DNA of 48,097 nt from an uncultured Oscillospiraceae bacterium (GCA_947629775.1 CANRFA010000003.1:1-48097), one strand, 5' to 3'. Counted from the stretch's first letter, positions 33,215 through 41,901 are shown. Notes: generated by a model not told the origin, from the letters alone. Numbers and translations are program-made.

Positions 33215-33255
33215 TAAAAAGACAGCCCTCCGCCGGGTGGCGAAAGGCTGTCTTT
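33215..33255 (-). terminator. Terminator of the topoisomerase-to-UDG operon
   Basis: AAAAGACAGCC (33216-33226) pairs with GGCTGTCTTTT (33245-33255). On the minus strand the stem ends in a T-run (TTTTTAATGG). It lies 36 bases past the glycosylase stop. Confidence 0.9.
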
Positions 33256-33290
33256 TCAGAGGAAAACCATAAGAGCTTTCCCGTATCTTC

Positions 33291-33866
33291 TCAATACGTG
33301 TGGTTGCAGATTTCCCGGATCCGCTCCCGTACCTTCATCAGATCCACAAAGGTCTCGGGGCGCTTGCCCGGATCCCGCAGCACGGCGGCCGGATGATAGA
33401 GGGCCATCATGTGCACCCCCGCCCGCTCGAACCACAGTCCGTGTTCCCGGGTGATCCTGAAGTCGGGGCGGATGATCTTCATGGCGGCGATCCGTCCCAG
33501 GCAGAGAATGATCTTCGGACGGATCAGCCCCACCTGCGCGCGCAGATAGCCGATACAGGCGTCCTGCTCGTCCGGCAGGGGATCCCGGTTTCCCGGAGGA
33601 CGGCACTTGACAATGTTGGCGATGTAGACGTTGCGGCGCCGGTCCAGGTCGATCACTTCCAGCATCTCGTCCAGCAGCTGGCCGCCCCGCCCCACAAAGG
33701 GCTCGCCCTGCAGGTCCTCGTGTTCACCGGGGCCCTCGCCGATGCACAGCACCTCCGCGTCCCGGGGACCCACCCCGAACACCACGTGGGTGCGCCGCTC
33801 CGCCAGCCGGCACTGCCGGCAGGACAGGCACTTCTGCTCCAGGGCCGTCCAGGCCGTATCTTCCAT
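33291..33866 (-). CDS. Uracil-DNA glycosylase, family 4 (Fe-S type)
   Basis: The 191-residue base-excision repair enzyme removes uracil from DNA. Family 4 features: N-terminal CLSCRQC cysteines and later KCRPPGNRDP and CIGYLRAQ cysteines for the 4Fe-4S cluster, catalytic loop GEGPGEHED, FVGRGGQLLD, and the HPAAVLRDP motif near the end. GGAGGAG lies before the ATG. It is last in a long operon with a topoisomerase at its head, an informational-gene association. Confidence 0.95.
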   Translation of the reverse strand: MEDTAWTALEQKCLSCRQCRLAERRTHVVFGVGPRDAEVLCIGEGPGEHEDLQGEPFVGRGGQLLDEMLEVIDLDRRRNVYIANIVKCRPPGNRDPLPDEQDACIGYLRAQVGLIRPKIILCLGRIAAMKIIRPDFRITREHGLWFERAGVHMMALYHPAAVLRDPGKRPETFVDLMKVRERIREICNHTY

Positions 33867-33899
33867 GCTCCTCCCTCCCTGTTTCTGTCCGGCGGAGAT

Positions 33900-35189
33900 T
33901 CAGGCACCTTCCGCCGGTGCTCCCGGAGTCTGCGCAGGGGGCTCTCCGCCCTCCGCCGCCTCCCCGGGAACCTGGGCCGCGGTCTCTCCGCCACCTTCCG
34001 GCTCCCCGGGCGGCTGGATCGCGGGTTCTCCGCCGGCTTCCGGCTCCTCCGTCCCGGTCTGCCCGGTTTCGTCCGGCTCCGTTCCGGTCTCTCCTTCTCC
34101 CTCCGCAGGCATGCCGCAGCGGGGCAGGGTATCCGTATTCCAGACGCAGCCCGTCTCGGTCATCTGAGCGTCCGAAAGGAAGATGGTTTCCTGATCGAGG
34201 GACCGGGTCAGGTCAAGATGCATCCAGCCGCTCTCCGTCTGTACCACGTTCCAGCAGTGGAGCTCCCCGTTCTGTGTCCCGATGGCCACCTGGCAGGGCA
34301 GTTCCAGGTCCTGGCAGAGAAGCGCCACGGCCAGGGCCAGCCCCTGGCTGTCCGCTCCCCGTTCCATGAGCGCATGATAGGCGGTGGATCCTCCCTGGGG
34401 CTTCCAGCCCCCCTGGGCCAGAACGGTCCGGGCGATCTCCAGCAGCTGTTCGTCCCCGGCGTACTCCGCCAGGCGGCGGTTCTCCTCCAGGTCCCGGGCC
34501 CGGTTCCCAAGGCGCTCCACCCGGCTCTCCAGTTCCTCCCGCTCCTGATGGTAGGCCAGCAGCACCTCCACGATCCGCTGCCGGCCGCTGTCCGGATAGA
34601 TGGAAACCGTGAGCTCCGGCATGTCCACCGAGGTCTCGGGGTTGGCGCAGAAGGCCTCCCGGCACAGCCAGCGGATATACGCCTCGTCCCGGTCAAAGTA
34701 ACTGATGCGGATGGCCAGCTCGCCGGAGAACTCCTGCAGGGCCTTCTCCAGGGCGTTGCGTATGGCGGTGGCTCCGGTGGCGGAGGTGATGGACGCCACC
34801 TGCTCCCGGCTGCGCCGGTAGGTGATCTCCACCTTCACTTCCTGATAGGTCACCAGAGGAGACACGCTGTAGCGGATGTTGTCCACCGCGTAGGCCCCCA
34901 GCGGGTCCTCCTGGTCCACTTCCAGACAGGCGTCCTCCAGGTTCTGCGCCACATCCTCGCTCTTCAGATAGAGCCGGATGGTGCCCTCCTCCGCCCCGCT
35001 GGTCACGAGGTACAGCAGGGCGTTCACCAGCTCCTGATAGCTCTCCGCCCGCAGGGTGGACAGATCCCCCTCCGCCATGGGGGCGGCGTTGTGGGCGGTT
35101 ACTTCCACGTATTGCCGGTTCAGAAGGGAGGCGCACCCGCTCAGCAGCAGGGATGCCGCCAGACAGACCGGCAGAATTCTTGCCCGCAA
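33900..35189 (-). CDS. Lipoprotein with inactive-looking transglutaminase-like domain
   Basis: The 429-residue secreted lipoprotein has signal peptide and lipobox LLLSGC (Cys at about residue 19), a charged alpha/beta middle part, a helical segment (LEENRRLAEYAGDEQ), and a transglutaminase-like domain from about residue 265. In that domain His (GELHCWNVV, H311) and Asp (MHLDLTRS, D326) of the triad are present, but the position of the catalytic Cys holds Ser (GADSQGLAL, S281, codon 34347-34349). It ends in a Pro/Gly/Glu-rich tail. The start is TTG at 35189 with GGAGGAAG upstream. It is probably a binding or structural pseudoenzyme at the cell surface; Ser-based activity cannot be excluded. 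Confidence 0.82.
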   Translation of the reverse strand: MRARILPVCLAASLLLSGCASLLNRQYVEVTAHNAAPMAEGDLSTLRAESYQELVNALLYLVTSGAEEGTIRLYLKSEDVAQNLEDACLEVDQEDPLGAYAVDNIRYSVSPLVTYQEVKVEITYRRSREQVASITSATGATAIRNALEKALQEFSGELAIRISYFDRDEAYIRWLCREAFCANPETSVDMPELTVSIYPDSGRQRIVEVLLAYHQEREELESRVERLGNRARDLEENRRLAEYAGDEQLLEIARTVLAQGGWKPQGGSTAYHALMERGADSQGLALAVALLCQDLELPCQVAIGTQNGELHCWNVVQTESGWMHLDLTRSLDQETIFLSDAQMTETGCVWNTDTLPRCGMPAEGEGETGTEPDETGQTGTEEPEAGGEPAIQPPGEPEGGGETAAQVPGEAAEGGEPPAQTPGAPAEGA

Positions 35190-35217
35190 GGCGCCTTCCT
35201 CCCTTCGCTCCCCGGCG

Positions 35218-35805
35218 TTACAGTCCCAGATCCTCGTCGATCAGGACCACCGTCATCTTCTCAAAGGCCGTGGGCTTCTCCCACAGCACCACCAGTCCCC
35301 GGCAGATCCGCTCCGGGCTCTTGCAGTCGTAGCAGCGGTCTCCCCGCACGGCGCAGGGGGTCTTCCGCTTCAGCCGCTGGGCGTTCTTCGGGGCCGCCAC
35401 GTTGCGGGCCCGCCAGAGGGCGGCGTCAAAGTCCGGCGCCACCTTGTTGCGCCCCACTACGAAGTACACCTCTTTGGGGCCCCAGAGGGTGGCGCCCACC
35501 CGGTTGCCGGTGCCGTCGATGTTGATCAGCTCCCCGGTCTCCGCCAGGGCGTTCACCGAGGTGATGTAGACATCCGAGCGGGAGGCGTCGTCCCGGCTGT
35601 CCCCCTGCCAGTGCCAGAAGCACCGGTTGTGGGCGGACAGGCGGGGGTAAAGCCCCATCTGCTCCGCCGTCAGGCACCCGCCGAAGCCCACGCTTACGCC
35701 GTCGATGGCCTGATCCATCCAGTCCGCGGCCTCCGCCGCCGTGGCGAAGCGCTCCACCGTGAAGCCCCTCCACTGCAGGGCCTTTGTCAGTTTCTCCACA
35801 TCCAT
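35218..35805 (-). CDS. LUD domain protein (LutC/YkgG-like)
   Basis: The 195-residue protein shows the LUD fold signature: VSVGFGGCLTAEQMGLYPRL, SDVYITSVNALAETGELINI, DGTGNRVGATLWGPKEVYFV, and a C-terminal Cys set (CAVRGDRCYDCKSPERIC) found in the stand-alone lactate-utilisation-like proteins of Clostridia. AGGAGG lies upstream of the ATG. No lutA/lutB partners are present, so a role in lactate oxidation is not supported by context. Function is otherwise unknown. Confidence 0.9.
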   Translation of the reverse strand: MDVEKLTKALQWRGFTVERFATAAEAADWMDQAIDGVSVGFGGCLTAEQMGLYPRLSAHNRCFWHWQGDSRDDASRSDVYITSVNALAETGELINIDGTGNRVGATLWGPKEVYFVVGRNKVAPDFDAALWRARNVAAPKNAQRLKRKTPCAVRGDRCYDCKSPERICRGLVVLWEKPTAFEKMTVVLIDEDLGL

Positions 35806-35832
35806 GTCCGTTTCCTCCTGCTTCCGGTTTCA

Positions 35833-36708
35833 TCAGATTTCGTTTCCGGTATAGGTACCAAATCCGTCGCCCAGAATCTCCCGGGCGTCGCAGACAATGA
35901 GAAAGGCCTCCGGATCCGTCTCCTTGACCGCCCGCCGGATCTCCGGGATCAGCCGCTGCTTGAACGCGCACAGCAGCACCCGCTTCTCCTCGCCGCTCCA
36001 GCCACCCTCGCCGTGGAGAACCGTCACGCCCCGGCCCAGGTCGTGGACCAGAATGCGCAGCACCTCGTCGGGGCAGCGGGAGATGATATAGGCGACCTTG
36101 GCGGTATCCAGCCCGTAGAGGACGGTGTCCGTCATCCACGAGGACACCGCCAGGGCCAGAATGCCGTAGAGGGCGGAGTTGAGATCCCCGAAGGCGACGG
36201 CCACCGCCACGATCACGATCAGATCGATGGCGAGCAGCACCTTGCCCAGAGGCAGCCAGGCCAGCTTCAGTTTCACCAGCCGGGCCGCCAGATCCGAACC
36301 TCCGGTCGTGGCTCCCTGCTGGAAGATGACCCCCAGCGCCAGACCCAGGATGGCGCCTCCGAAGAGGGAAGCCAGCAGCGGGTCCTCCATGGGATGGAAG
36401 GCGTACAGGGAAGCCAGGGCGTCCAGTCCCACGGAGGTGAGGGCCATGGCGAAGAGGGACGACACCAGCAGGTGGCCCCCCAGCAGCCGCCACCCCAGCA
36501 GGAACAGGGGCAGGTTGAGGGCGAACACAAGCGCGCCGATGGGCAGCGCCGGTGCCAGGGCGTGGATCACCTGGGCGATGCCGGTGACGCCCCCGAAGCC
36601 GATGTGGTTGGGCTCGAACAGCCAGTTGAAGCCCAGGCAGTACAGCGCCGCTCCCACGGCGATCCAGAGATACGAGAAAAGGCTCTCGCTGAGGGTCTTT
36701 CTGATCAT
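35833..36708 (-). CDS. YitT family membrane protein (DUF161/DUF2179)
   Basis: The 291-residue protein has five to six membrane segments in the first 200 residues, including FEPNHIGFGGVTGIAQV and GATTGGSDLAARLV typical of YitT, and a soluble C-terminal DUF2179 domain (RGVTVLHGEGGWSGEEKRVL, DPEAFLIVCDAREILGDGF). AAGGAGG precedes the ATG. The family is widespread in Bacillota, with no settled transport substrate. Confidence 0.93.
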   Translation of the reverse strand: MIRKTLSESLFSYLWIAVGAALYCLGFNWLFEPNHIGFGGVTGIAQVIHALAPALPIGALVFALNLPLFLLGWRLLGGHLLVSSLFAMALTSVGLDALASLYAFHPMEDPLLASLFGGAILGLALGVIFQQGATTGGSDLAARLVKLKLAWLPLGKVLLAIDLIVIVAVAVAFGDLNSALYGILALAVSSWMTDTVLYGLDTAKVAYIISRCPDEVLRILVHDLGRGVTVLHGEGGWSGEEKRVLLCAFKQRLIPEIRRAVKETDPEAFLIVCDAREILGDGFGTYTGNEI

Positions 36709-36733
36709 GGTCCTCCTTAAAAATGATAAACGG

Positions 36734-39397
36734 TCAGTCCAGGAAGCTCATCTGGGTCTCCTCGTCTCCGTCGTCGTCCCGGGACGCCGGCGGGGCGGGC
36801 GTCTCCGCGCCTGTTCCGGCGGTCCCCGGATCCTCCGACTGCCCTCCCAGAAGGGAAAACCGCTTCCGGGGGGCGCGGACCGTCTTCTTCCTCGGCTTCG
36901 GTTTCGGCTCCTCCATCGGGGCCTGGCCCGTCAACGTGATCTGCTCCGGCGTCTGTTCCGGCTCCTGCATCGGTGCCTGCTCCGGTCCGGGCTCCTGCTT
37001 CGGCTTCCGACCCCGCCTCGGCTTCGGCTCCTCCATCGGGGCCTGGCCCGTCATCGTAATCTGCTCCGGCGTCTGTTCCGACGCCTGCATCGGCGCCTGC
37101 TCCGGTCCGGGCTCCTGCTTCGGCTTCCGCCCCCGCCTCGGCTTCGGCTTCGGCGCTTCGAGCAGGGACATCTGCTTCTCCTCCCGTTCTTCCTCGTTCA
37201 GAGGCTCTCCCCGAGAGGGCAGCCTGGTGACCCGGTAGAAGTCCGCGTTGACGATCTCGGTGTCCTCCAGGGCGCCCACCATGCGGACCCTGTCTCCATC
37301 CGGAATCATCATGGCCCGGATCCCCTGGGAGGTCCGGGAGGTCTTGGGCGCGATCCATGCGGTGTCGAAGATCAGGCACTGTTCCTGCTGGGACTGCATC
37401 ACCACTTCCCGATCCTCCTGGAGCAGCATGATGGACACCAGGGGACTGCGATCCGAGTAGGCGGTGCTCAGTTTCCGGCGCCGGCCCTGGTAGGAGGACA
37501 GCGGCACCCTGCAGACCCTGCCGTTCTCATAGAAAAACATCAGGCTTCCGCTGTAGTCGCCGGGCAGGCAGGCCCACACCACCTTCTCCTCCGGCTCCAT
37601 GTTCAGCCGGGTGGGCAGATACTCGCCCAGCACGCTGGCCTTGGTATCCGACAGGTCCGAGATCTTCCCCCGGTAGCACTGGCAACGGTCCGTCAGCACC
37701 AGCAGTTCCGCGCTGTTCGTGGTCTCCCACTGGCAGAGAGGACCGTCGCCCTCCTTGTACTTCTGCTCCCCGGACATGCGCAGGGACTGGGGGCTGATCT
37801 TCTTCACGTATCCCTGCCGGGACAGGAAGAGATGGACGGGATAGTCCGGCACCGGCTCCTCCCCGTCCGGCTCGTCCGTCCTCTCGTGCTCGTAAACAAT
37901 GGCGGTGCGGCGGGGCACGGCATACTTTTTGCGCACGTCCTGCAGCTCGCGGATGATGATCCGGCGGATCCGTCTGGGGGAGTTCGCCACGTCCTCCAGA
38001 TCCGCGATCTCCTTTCGCAGCGCGTCCACTTCCTTCGTGCGCTTGAGGATGTACTCCTTGTTGATGTTGCGCAGACGGATGTCCGCCACATACTCCGCCT
38101 GGATCTGGTCGATGGAAAATCCGCTCATCAGGTTGGGAATTACCTTGGCGTCCTCCTCGGTCTCCCGGATGATGCGGATGGCCTTGTCGATATCCAGCAG
38201 GATGGCCTGCAGGCCCTCCAGCAGGTGGAGTTTCTCCTTCTTCTTATTGAGATCGAAGAGGGTGCGGCGCTTCACGGACTCCATGCGCCAGTCCGTCCAC
38301 TCCTTCAGGATTTCCCGGATCCCCATGACCTTCGGCATGCCGTGGATGAGGATGTTGAAGTTGCAGGACTGGCTGTCCAGCAGGGGGGTGACTTTGAAGA
38401 GACGGGCCATCAGGCGATCCGGATCCGTCCCCCGCTTCAGGTCCAGCGCCAGCTTCAGGCCGTTCAGGTCCGTCTCGTCCCGCACGTCCGAGATCTCCTT
38501 CAGACGGCCGGTGCGGATCAGATCCGTGATCTTGTCCAGGATGGCCTCGGTGGTGGTGGAGTAGGGGATCTCGTAGATCTCGATCATGTTCTCCGCCTTC
38601 AGGTAGCGCCACTTCGCCCGGACCTGGAAAGAACCCCGGCCGGTATTGTAGATCTCCGTCAGAGCGGCCTCGTCGTAGAGCAGTTCGCCCCCGGTGGGCA
38701 GATCCGGACCCTTGAGGGTGGACATGATGTCGTGATCCGGGTTCTGCAGATAGGCGATGGTGGTATCGCAGACCTCCCCCAGGTTGAAGCCGCAGAGGTT
38801 GCTGGCCATACCCACGGCGATGCCCTGGTTGGCCGCCACCAGCACGTTGGGGAAGGTGGTGGGGAGCAGAGTGGGCTCCTTCATCTTGCCGTCGTAGTTG
38901 TCGACGAAGTCCACGGTATCCTGGTCGATGTCCCGGAAGAGCTCGTTGCAGATGCCGTCCAGGCGCACCTCCGTGTAGCGGCTGGCGGCCCAGGCCATGT
39001 CCCGGGAGTAGACCTTGCCGAAGTTGCCCTTGGAATCCACCAGGGGGTGGAGCAGCGCCCCGTAGCCCCGGGAGAGGCGGACCATGGTGTCGTAGATGGC
39101 GGCGTCGCCGTGGGGATTGAGCTTCATGGTCTGCCCCACCACGTTGGCGCTCTTGGTGCGGGCACCGCCCAGCAGTTTCATCAGGTACATGGTGTAGAGA
39201 AGCTTGCGGTGGGAGGGCTTGAAGCCGTCGATCTCCGGGATGGCCCGGGAGACGATGACAGACATGGCGTAGGGCATGTAGTTGAGCTCCAGCGTCTCCG
39301 TGATGGGCTGCTCCAGCACCTCGGCCCGCAGGCCCATCACATTGGGATTGGTCACCCTCACTTTGTTTTCGGGATTGGTTGCTTTTTTTCTGGCCAT
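36734..39397 (-). CDS. Divergent type IIA topoisomerase subunit A (GyrA/ParC-like)
   Basis: The 887-residue DNA-cleaving subunit has a winged-helix core with active-site Tyr141 in AASRYTEVRL, a tower/coiled-coil region (residues about 330-480) and a degenerate beta-pinwheel C-terminal domain with QGRRRKL in place of a GyrA box. A disordered tail follows from about 740, carrying two near-identical 40-residue units with PKPRRGRKPKQEPGPEQ (AT-hook-like RGRKPK), and ends QMSFLD. At the quinolone-binding site the usual Ser is Ala (PHGDAAIYD, A99). It pairs with the ATPase subunit upstream. Divergence from GyrA suggests a second enzyme, of topoisomerase IV or specialised type. Confidence 0.9.
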   Translation of the reverse strand: MARKKATNPENKVRVTNPNVMGLRAEVLEQPITETLELNYMPYAMSVIVSRAIPEIDGFKPSHRKLLYTMYLMKLLGGARTKSANVVGQTMKLNPHGDAAIYDTMVRLSRGYGALLHPLVDSKGNFGKVYSRDMAWAASRYTEVRLDGICNELFRDIDQDTVDFVDNYDGKMKEPTLLPTTFPNVLVAANQGIAVGMASNLCGFNLGEVCDTTIAYLQNPDHDIMSTLKGPDLPTGGELLYDEAALTEIYNTGRGSFQVRAKWRYLKAENMIEIYEIPYSTTTEAILDKITDLIRTGRLKEISDVRDETDLNGLKLALDLKRGTDPDRLMARLFKVTPLLDSQSCNFNILIHGMPKVMGIREILKEWTDWRMESVKRRTLFDLNKKKEKLHLLEGLQAILLDIDKAIRIIRETEEDAKVIPNLMSGFSIDQIQAEYVADIRLRNINKEYILKRTKEVDALRKEIADLEDVANSPRRIRRIIIRELQDVRKKYAVPRRTAIVYEHERTDEPDGEEPVPDYPVHLFLSRQGYVKKISPQSLRMSGEQKYKEGDGPLCQWETTNSAELLVLTDRCQCYRGKISDLSDTKASVLGEYLPTRLNMEPEEKVVWACLPGDYSGSLMFFYENGRVCRVPLSSYQGRRRKLSTAYSDRSPLVSIMLLQEDREVVMQSQQEQCLIFDTAWIAPKTSRTSQGIRAMMIPDGDRVRMVGALEDTEIVNADFYRVTRLPSRGEPLNEEEREEKQMSLLEAPKPKPRRGRKPKQEPGPEQAPMQASEQTPEQITMTGQAPMEEPKPRRGRKPKQEPGPEQAPMQEPEQTPEQITLTGQAPMEEPKPKPRKKTVRAPRKRFSLLGGQSEDPGTAGTGAETPAPPASRDDDGDEETQMSFLD
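36897..37138 (-). repeat. Two 120-bp tandem repeats in the topoisomerase tail
   Basis: Bases 36897-37018 and 37017-37138 match at an offset of exactly 120 bp with a handful of changes. Each encodes an RRGRKPKQEPGPEQAPMQ-type unit, an in-frame duplication of a basic AT-hook-like segment. Confidence 0.88.
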
Positions 39398-39435
39398 CAG
39401 ACTGTCCTCGATTTCACTAGAACTGAATTAGGTGC

Positions 39436-39624
39436 TCAGCCCGCCAGGGAGGAGAGCACGACAAAGATCCCCAGCATGGAGAGCCCGGTGATGGAGACCA
39501 CCGCGGTCACCAGAATCAGAACCGTTTTCACCCAGATGTTCAGATTGGTCCGGTTCAGGGCCCGCCAGACCAGCCAGGTGAGCACCAGCGCCAGCAGTGT
39601 CATCGGCAGAGCCAGCATGAACAT
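39436..39624 (-). CDS. 62-aa two-span membrane protein between topoisomerase subunits
   Basis: MFMLALPMTLLALVLTWLVW and a second span (VLILVTAVVSITGLSMLGIF) joined by a short polar loop (RALNRTNLNIWVK). AGGGAGG lies 8 bases before the ATG. It is 14 bp after the ATPase subunit and 38 bp before the cleavage subunit, in the same direction. The spacing and ribosome site argue for a real gene. I know no function; its place inside a topoisomerase operon is odd. Confidence 0.75.
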   Translation of the reverse strand: MFMLALPMTLLALVLTWLVWRALNRTNLNIWVKTVLILVTAVVSITGLSMLGIFVVLSSLAG

Positions 39625-39638
39625 GGAACGTCCCTCCC

Positions 39639-41621
39639 TTACGAAATGTCCGCCAGATCCAGATACTTGTACCCGTTGTCCGCGATGTGGCCCTTACGCC
39701 CCGCCAGGTCGTCTCCCAGCAGAAGATCGAAGATGTACGCGGTGCGCTCCACGTCCTCCGGCATGACCTTGATGAGGCGGCGGGTCTCCGGATTCATGGT
39801 GGTCAGCCACATCATGTCCGGCTCGTTCTCGCCCAGGCCCTTCGAGCGCTGGACGTCGTACTTCTTATTCTTCAGCTTCGCCACGATGTCGTTCTTCTCC
39901 TTGTCGGAGTAGGCGAACCAGGTCTTCTCCTTGCAGGTGATCTCATAGAGGGGGGACTCGGCGATGTAGACGAATCCCTTCTGGATGAGGGTGGGGGTCA
40001 GACGGTAGAGCATGGTCAGCACCAGCGTGCGGATCTGGAAACCGTCCACGTCCGCGTCGGTGCAGATCACGACCTTGTTCCAGCGCAGGGCGTCCAGGTT
40101 GAAGTCCGTCAGGTCCTTGGCCCGCTTGTCCCGGATCTCCACGCCACAACCCAGCACCCGCAGCAGGTCCGTGATGATCTCGCTTTTGAAGATGCGGGCG
40201 TAGTCCGCCTTCAGGCAGTTGAGGATCTTGCCCCGGATGGGAATGATGGCCTGGAACTCCGCGTCCCGGGCCTGCTTGACGCTGCCCAGAGCGGAGTCGC
40301 CCTCCACGATGTACAGCTCGCTGCGGTTCACGTCCTTGGTGCGGCAGGGGACGAACTTGGCTACCCGGTTGGAGAGGTCCATGCTTCCCGTGAGCTTCTT
40401 TTTCAGGTTGAGCCGGGCCTTCTCCGCGTTCTCCCGGGAGCGCTTGTTGATCAGCACCTGCTCCCCGATCTTCTGGGCCTCCTGGGGCTTCTCCAGGAAG
40501 TAGACCTCCATCTGCGCGCGCAGGAACTCCGTCATGGCGTCCTGCACAAAGCGGTTGCTGATGGCCTTCTTCGTCTGATTGGCGTAGGAGGTCTGGGTGG
40601 AGAAGTCGTTGGTCACCAGAATCAGGGCGTCCTGCACGTCCTGGAAGGTGATCTTGCTCTCGTTCTTGTTGTACTTGTTCTCCTTCTTGAGGTAGGAGTC
40701 CAGCGCGGAGACGAAGGCGCTGCGCACCGCCTTATCCGGAGAACCTCCCTGCTCCAGCCAGGAGGAGTTGTGGTAGTGCTCCATGACCTGCACCCGGTTG
40801 GAGAAACAGAAGGCCACGGAGATCTTCACCTTGTACTCGGGCTTGTCCTCCCGGTCCCGTCCCCGGCGCTCCGTCTGCCAGAACACCGGCGCGGTCAGGG
40901 CCTCGTCGCCCGCCAGCTCCGCCACGTAGTCCACAATGCCGTTCCCGTAGCGGAACTCCGTGGTCTCGAACCCCTGCTCCGTCTCGTTGAGGAAGCGGAA
41001 GAGGACTCCCGCGTTGACCACCGCCTGGCGCTTCATGACGTCCAGGTAGTACTCCGGGGGAATGGCGATGTCCGTGAAGACCGAGAGATCCGGCCTCCAG
41101 CGGATGACGGTGCCGGTCCGTCCGGGCTGGTCCGTGGGCCGGACCCGCAGGCCGCCCACGTTCTCTCCCCGCTCAAAGTGGAGGTCAAACCTGCGTCCAT
41201 CCCGCCAGACGGTCACATCCATGTACTCGCTGGTGTACTGGGTGGCGCAGGCCCCCAGTCCGTTGAGACCCAGGGAGAATTCATAGACGTCGCCGCCGTT
41301 GTTGTCGTACTTGCCGCCGGCATAGAGTTCGCAGAAGACCAGTTCCCAGTTGTACTTCTGCTCGCTCTCGTTCCAGTCCACCGGACAGCCCCGTCCCAGG
41401 TCTTCCACCTGGATGGAACCGTCCAGGAAGCGGGTCACGGTAATGAGAGAACCGTGCCCCTCCCGGGCCTCGTCGATGGAGTTGGACATGATTTCGAAGA
41501 CCGCGTGCTCGCAGCCCTCCAGACCGTCCGAACCGAAGATCACGCTGGGGCGCTCCCGCACCCGGGCCGCCCCCTTGAGGGCGGAAATGGAGTCGTTGCC
41601 GTAGGCTTTTTTCCTGGGCAT
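39639..41621 (-). CDS. Divergent type IIA topoisomerase ATPase subunit (GyrB/ParE-like)
   Basis: The 660-residue protein has GHKL ATPase motifs: EIMSNSIDEA (ATP-Mg Asn kept), VEDLGRGCPV and LGLNGLGAC (canonical GGLHGVG changed). The transducer domain is followed by a TOPRIM domain with ELYIVEGDSALGSVKQARD and ICTDADVDGFQIRTLVLT, and a C-terminal QRSKGLGENEPDMMWLTTMN. The residues for metal and ATP are retained, so it should be active, but many normally fixed positions differ from GyrB and ParE. The ATG at 41621 is preferred to GTG 41630 because GAGGTG then lies 6 bases upstream. It heads the operon. Confidence 0.93.
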   Translation of the reverse strand: MPRKKAYGNDSISALKGAARVRERPSVIFGSDGLEGCEHAVFEIMSNSIDEAREGHGSLITVTRFLDGSIQVEDLGRGCPVDWNESEQKYNWELVFCELYAGGKYDNNGGDVYEFSLGLNGLGACATQYTSEYMDVTVWRDGRRFDLHFERGENVGGLRVRPTDQPGRTGTVIRWRPDLSVFTDIAIPPEYYLDVMKRQAVVNAGVLFRFLNETEQGFETTEFRYGNGIVDYVAELAGDEALTAPVFWQTERRGRDREDKPEYKVKISVAFCFSNRVQVMEHYHNSSWLEQGGSPDKAVRSAFVSALDSYLKKENKYNKNESKITFQDVQDALILVTNDFSTQTSYANQTKKAISNRFVQDAMTEFLRAQMEVYFLEKPQEAQKIGEQVLINKRSRENAEKARLNLKKKLTGSMDLSNRVAKFVPCRTKDVNRSELYIVEGDSALGSVKQARDAEFQAIIPIRGKILNCLKADYARIFKSEIITDLLRVLGCGVEIRDKRAKDLTDFNLDALRWNKVVICTDADVDGFQIRTLVLTMLYRLTPTLIQKGFVYIAESPLYEITCKEKTWFAYSDKEKNDIVAKLKNKKYDVQRSKGLGENEPDMMWLTTMNPETRRLIKVMPEDVERTAYIFDLLLGDDLAGRKGHIADNGYKYLDLADIS

Positions 41622-41662
41622 TACGTACACCTCGCTTCGCTCGTCAATTCACATTGACTGAA

Positions 41663-41691
41663 ATTGTACCAGAGAGATGGCAGGCTGTCAA
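41663..41691 (-). promoter_or_regulatory. Promoter of the topoisomerase operon
   Basis: On the minus strand a perfect TTGACA (41691-41686), 17-base spacer ending CTGG, TACAAT (41668-41663). The leader is about 35 bases. No other good promoter or terminator is seen down to 33255, which predicts a transcript of about 8.4 kb with seven genes. Confidence 0.8.
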
Positions 41692-41861
41692 GCGAACGCC
41701 CGCCGGACCCCGCCTGCCGGAGGACCCGTCTCCTCCCCCTCGCGGGAAGCGGGAGGCGGCTCCTCTCTCCGGCTGTCTTCTATCTTACAGCACCTGCTGT
41801 CCCAAAAAACGGACTTTTCTCATATTTGAGCAAATATTTTTTCCGGACATCAGAATGCCAG

Positions 41862-41898
41862 AAAGAACACCTGACGCTCCCGCATCAGGTGTTCTTTG
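41862..41898 (-). terminator. Terminator of the tRNA operon
   Basis: AAAGAACACCTGA pairs with TCAGGTGTTCTTT around a 10-base loop. On the minus strand TTTCTGG follows the stem. It lies 4 bases past tRNA-Cys. Confidence 0.9.
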
Positions 41899-41901
41899 TA
41901 G

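Noticed and set aside
36179-39766. Long plus-strand open frame opposite the YitT and topoisomerase genes
   Set aside because: It crosses several confirmed minus-strand genes and their spacers, with antisense-like composition and no start signals.
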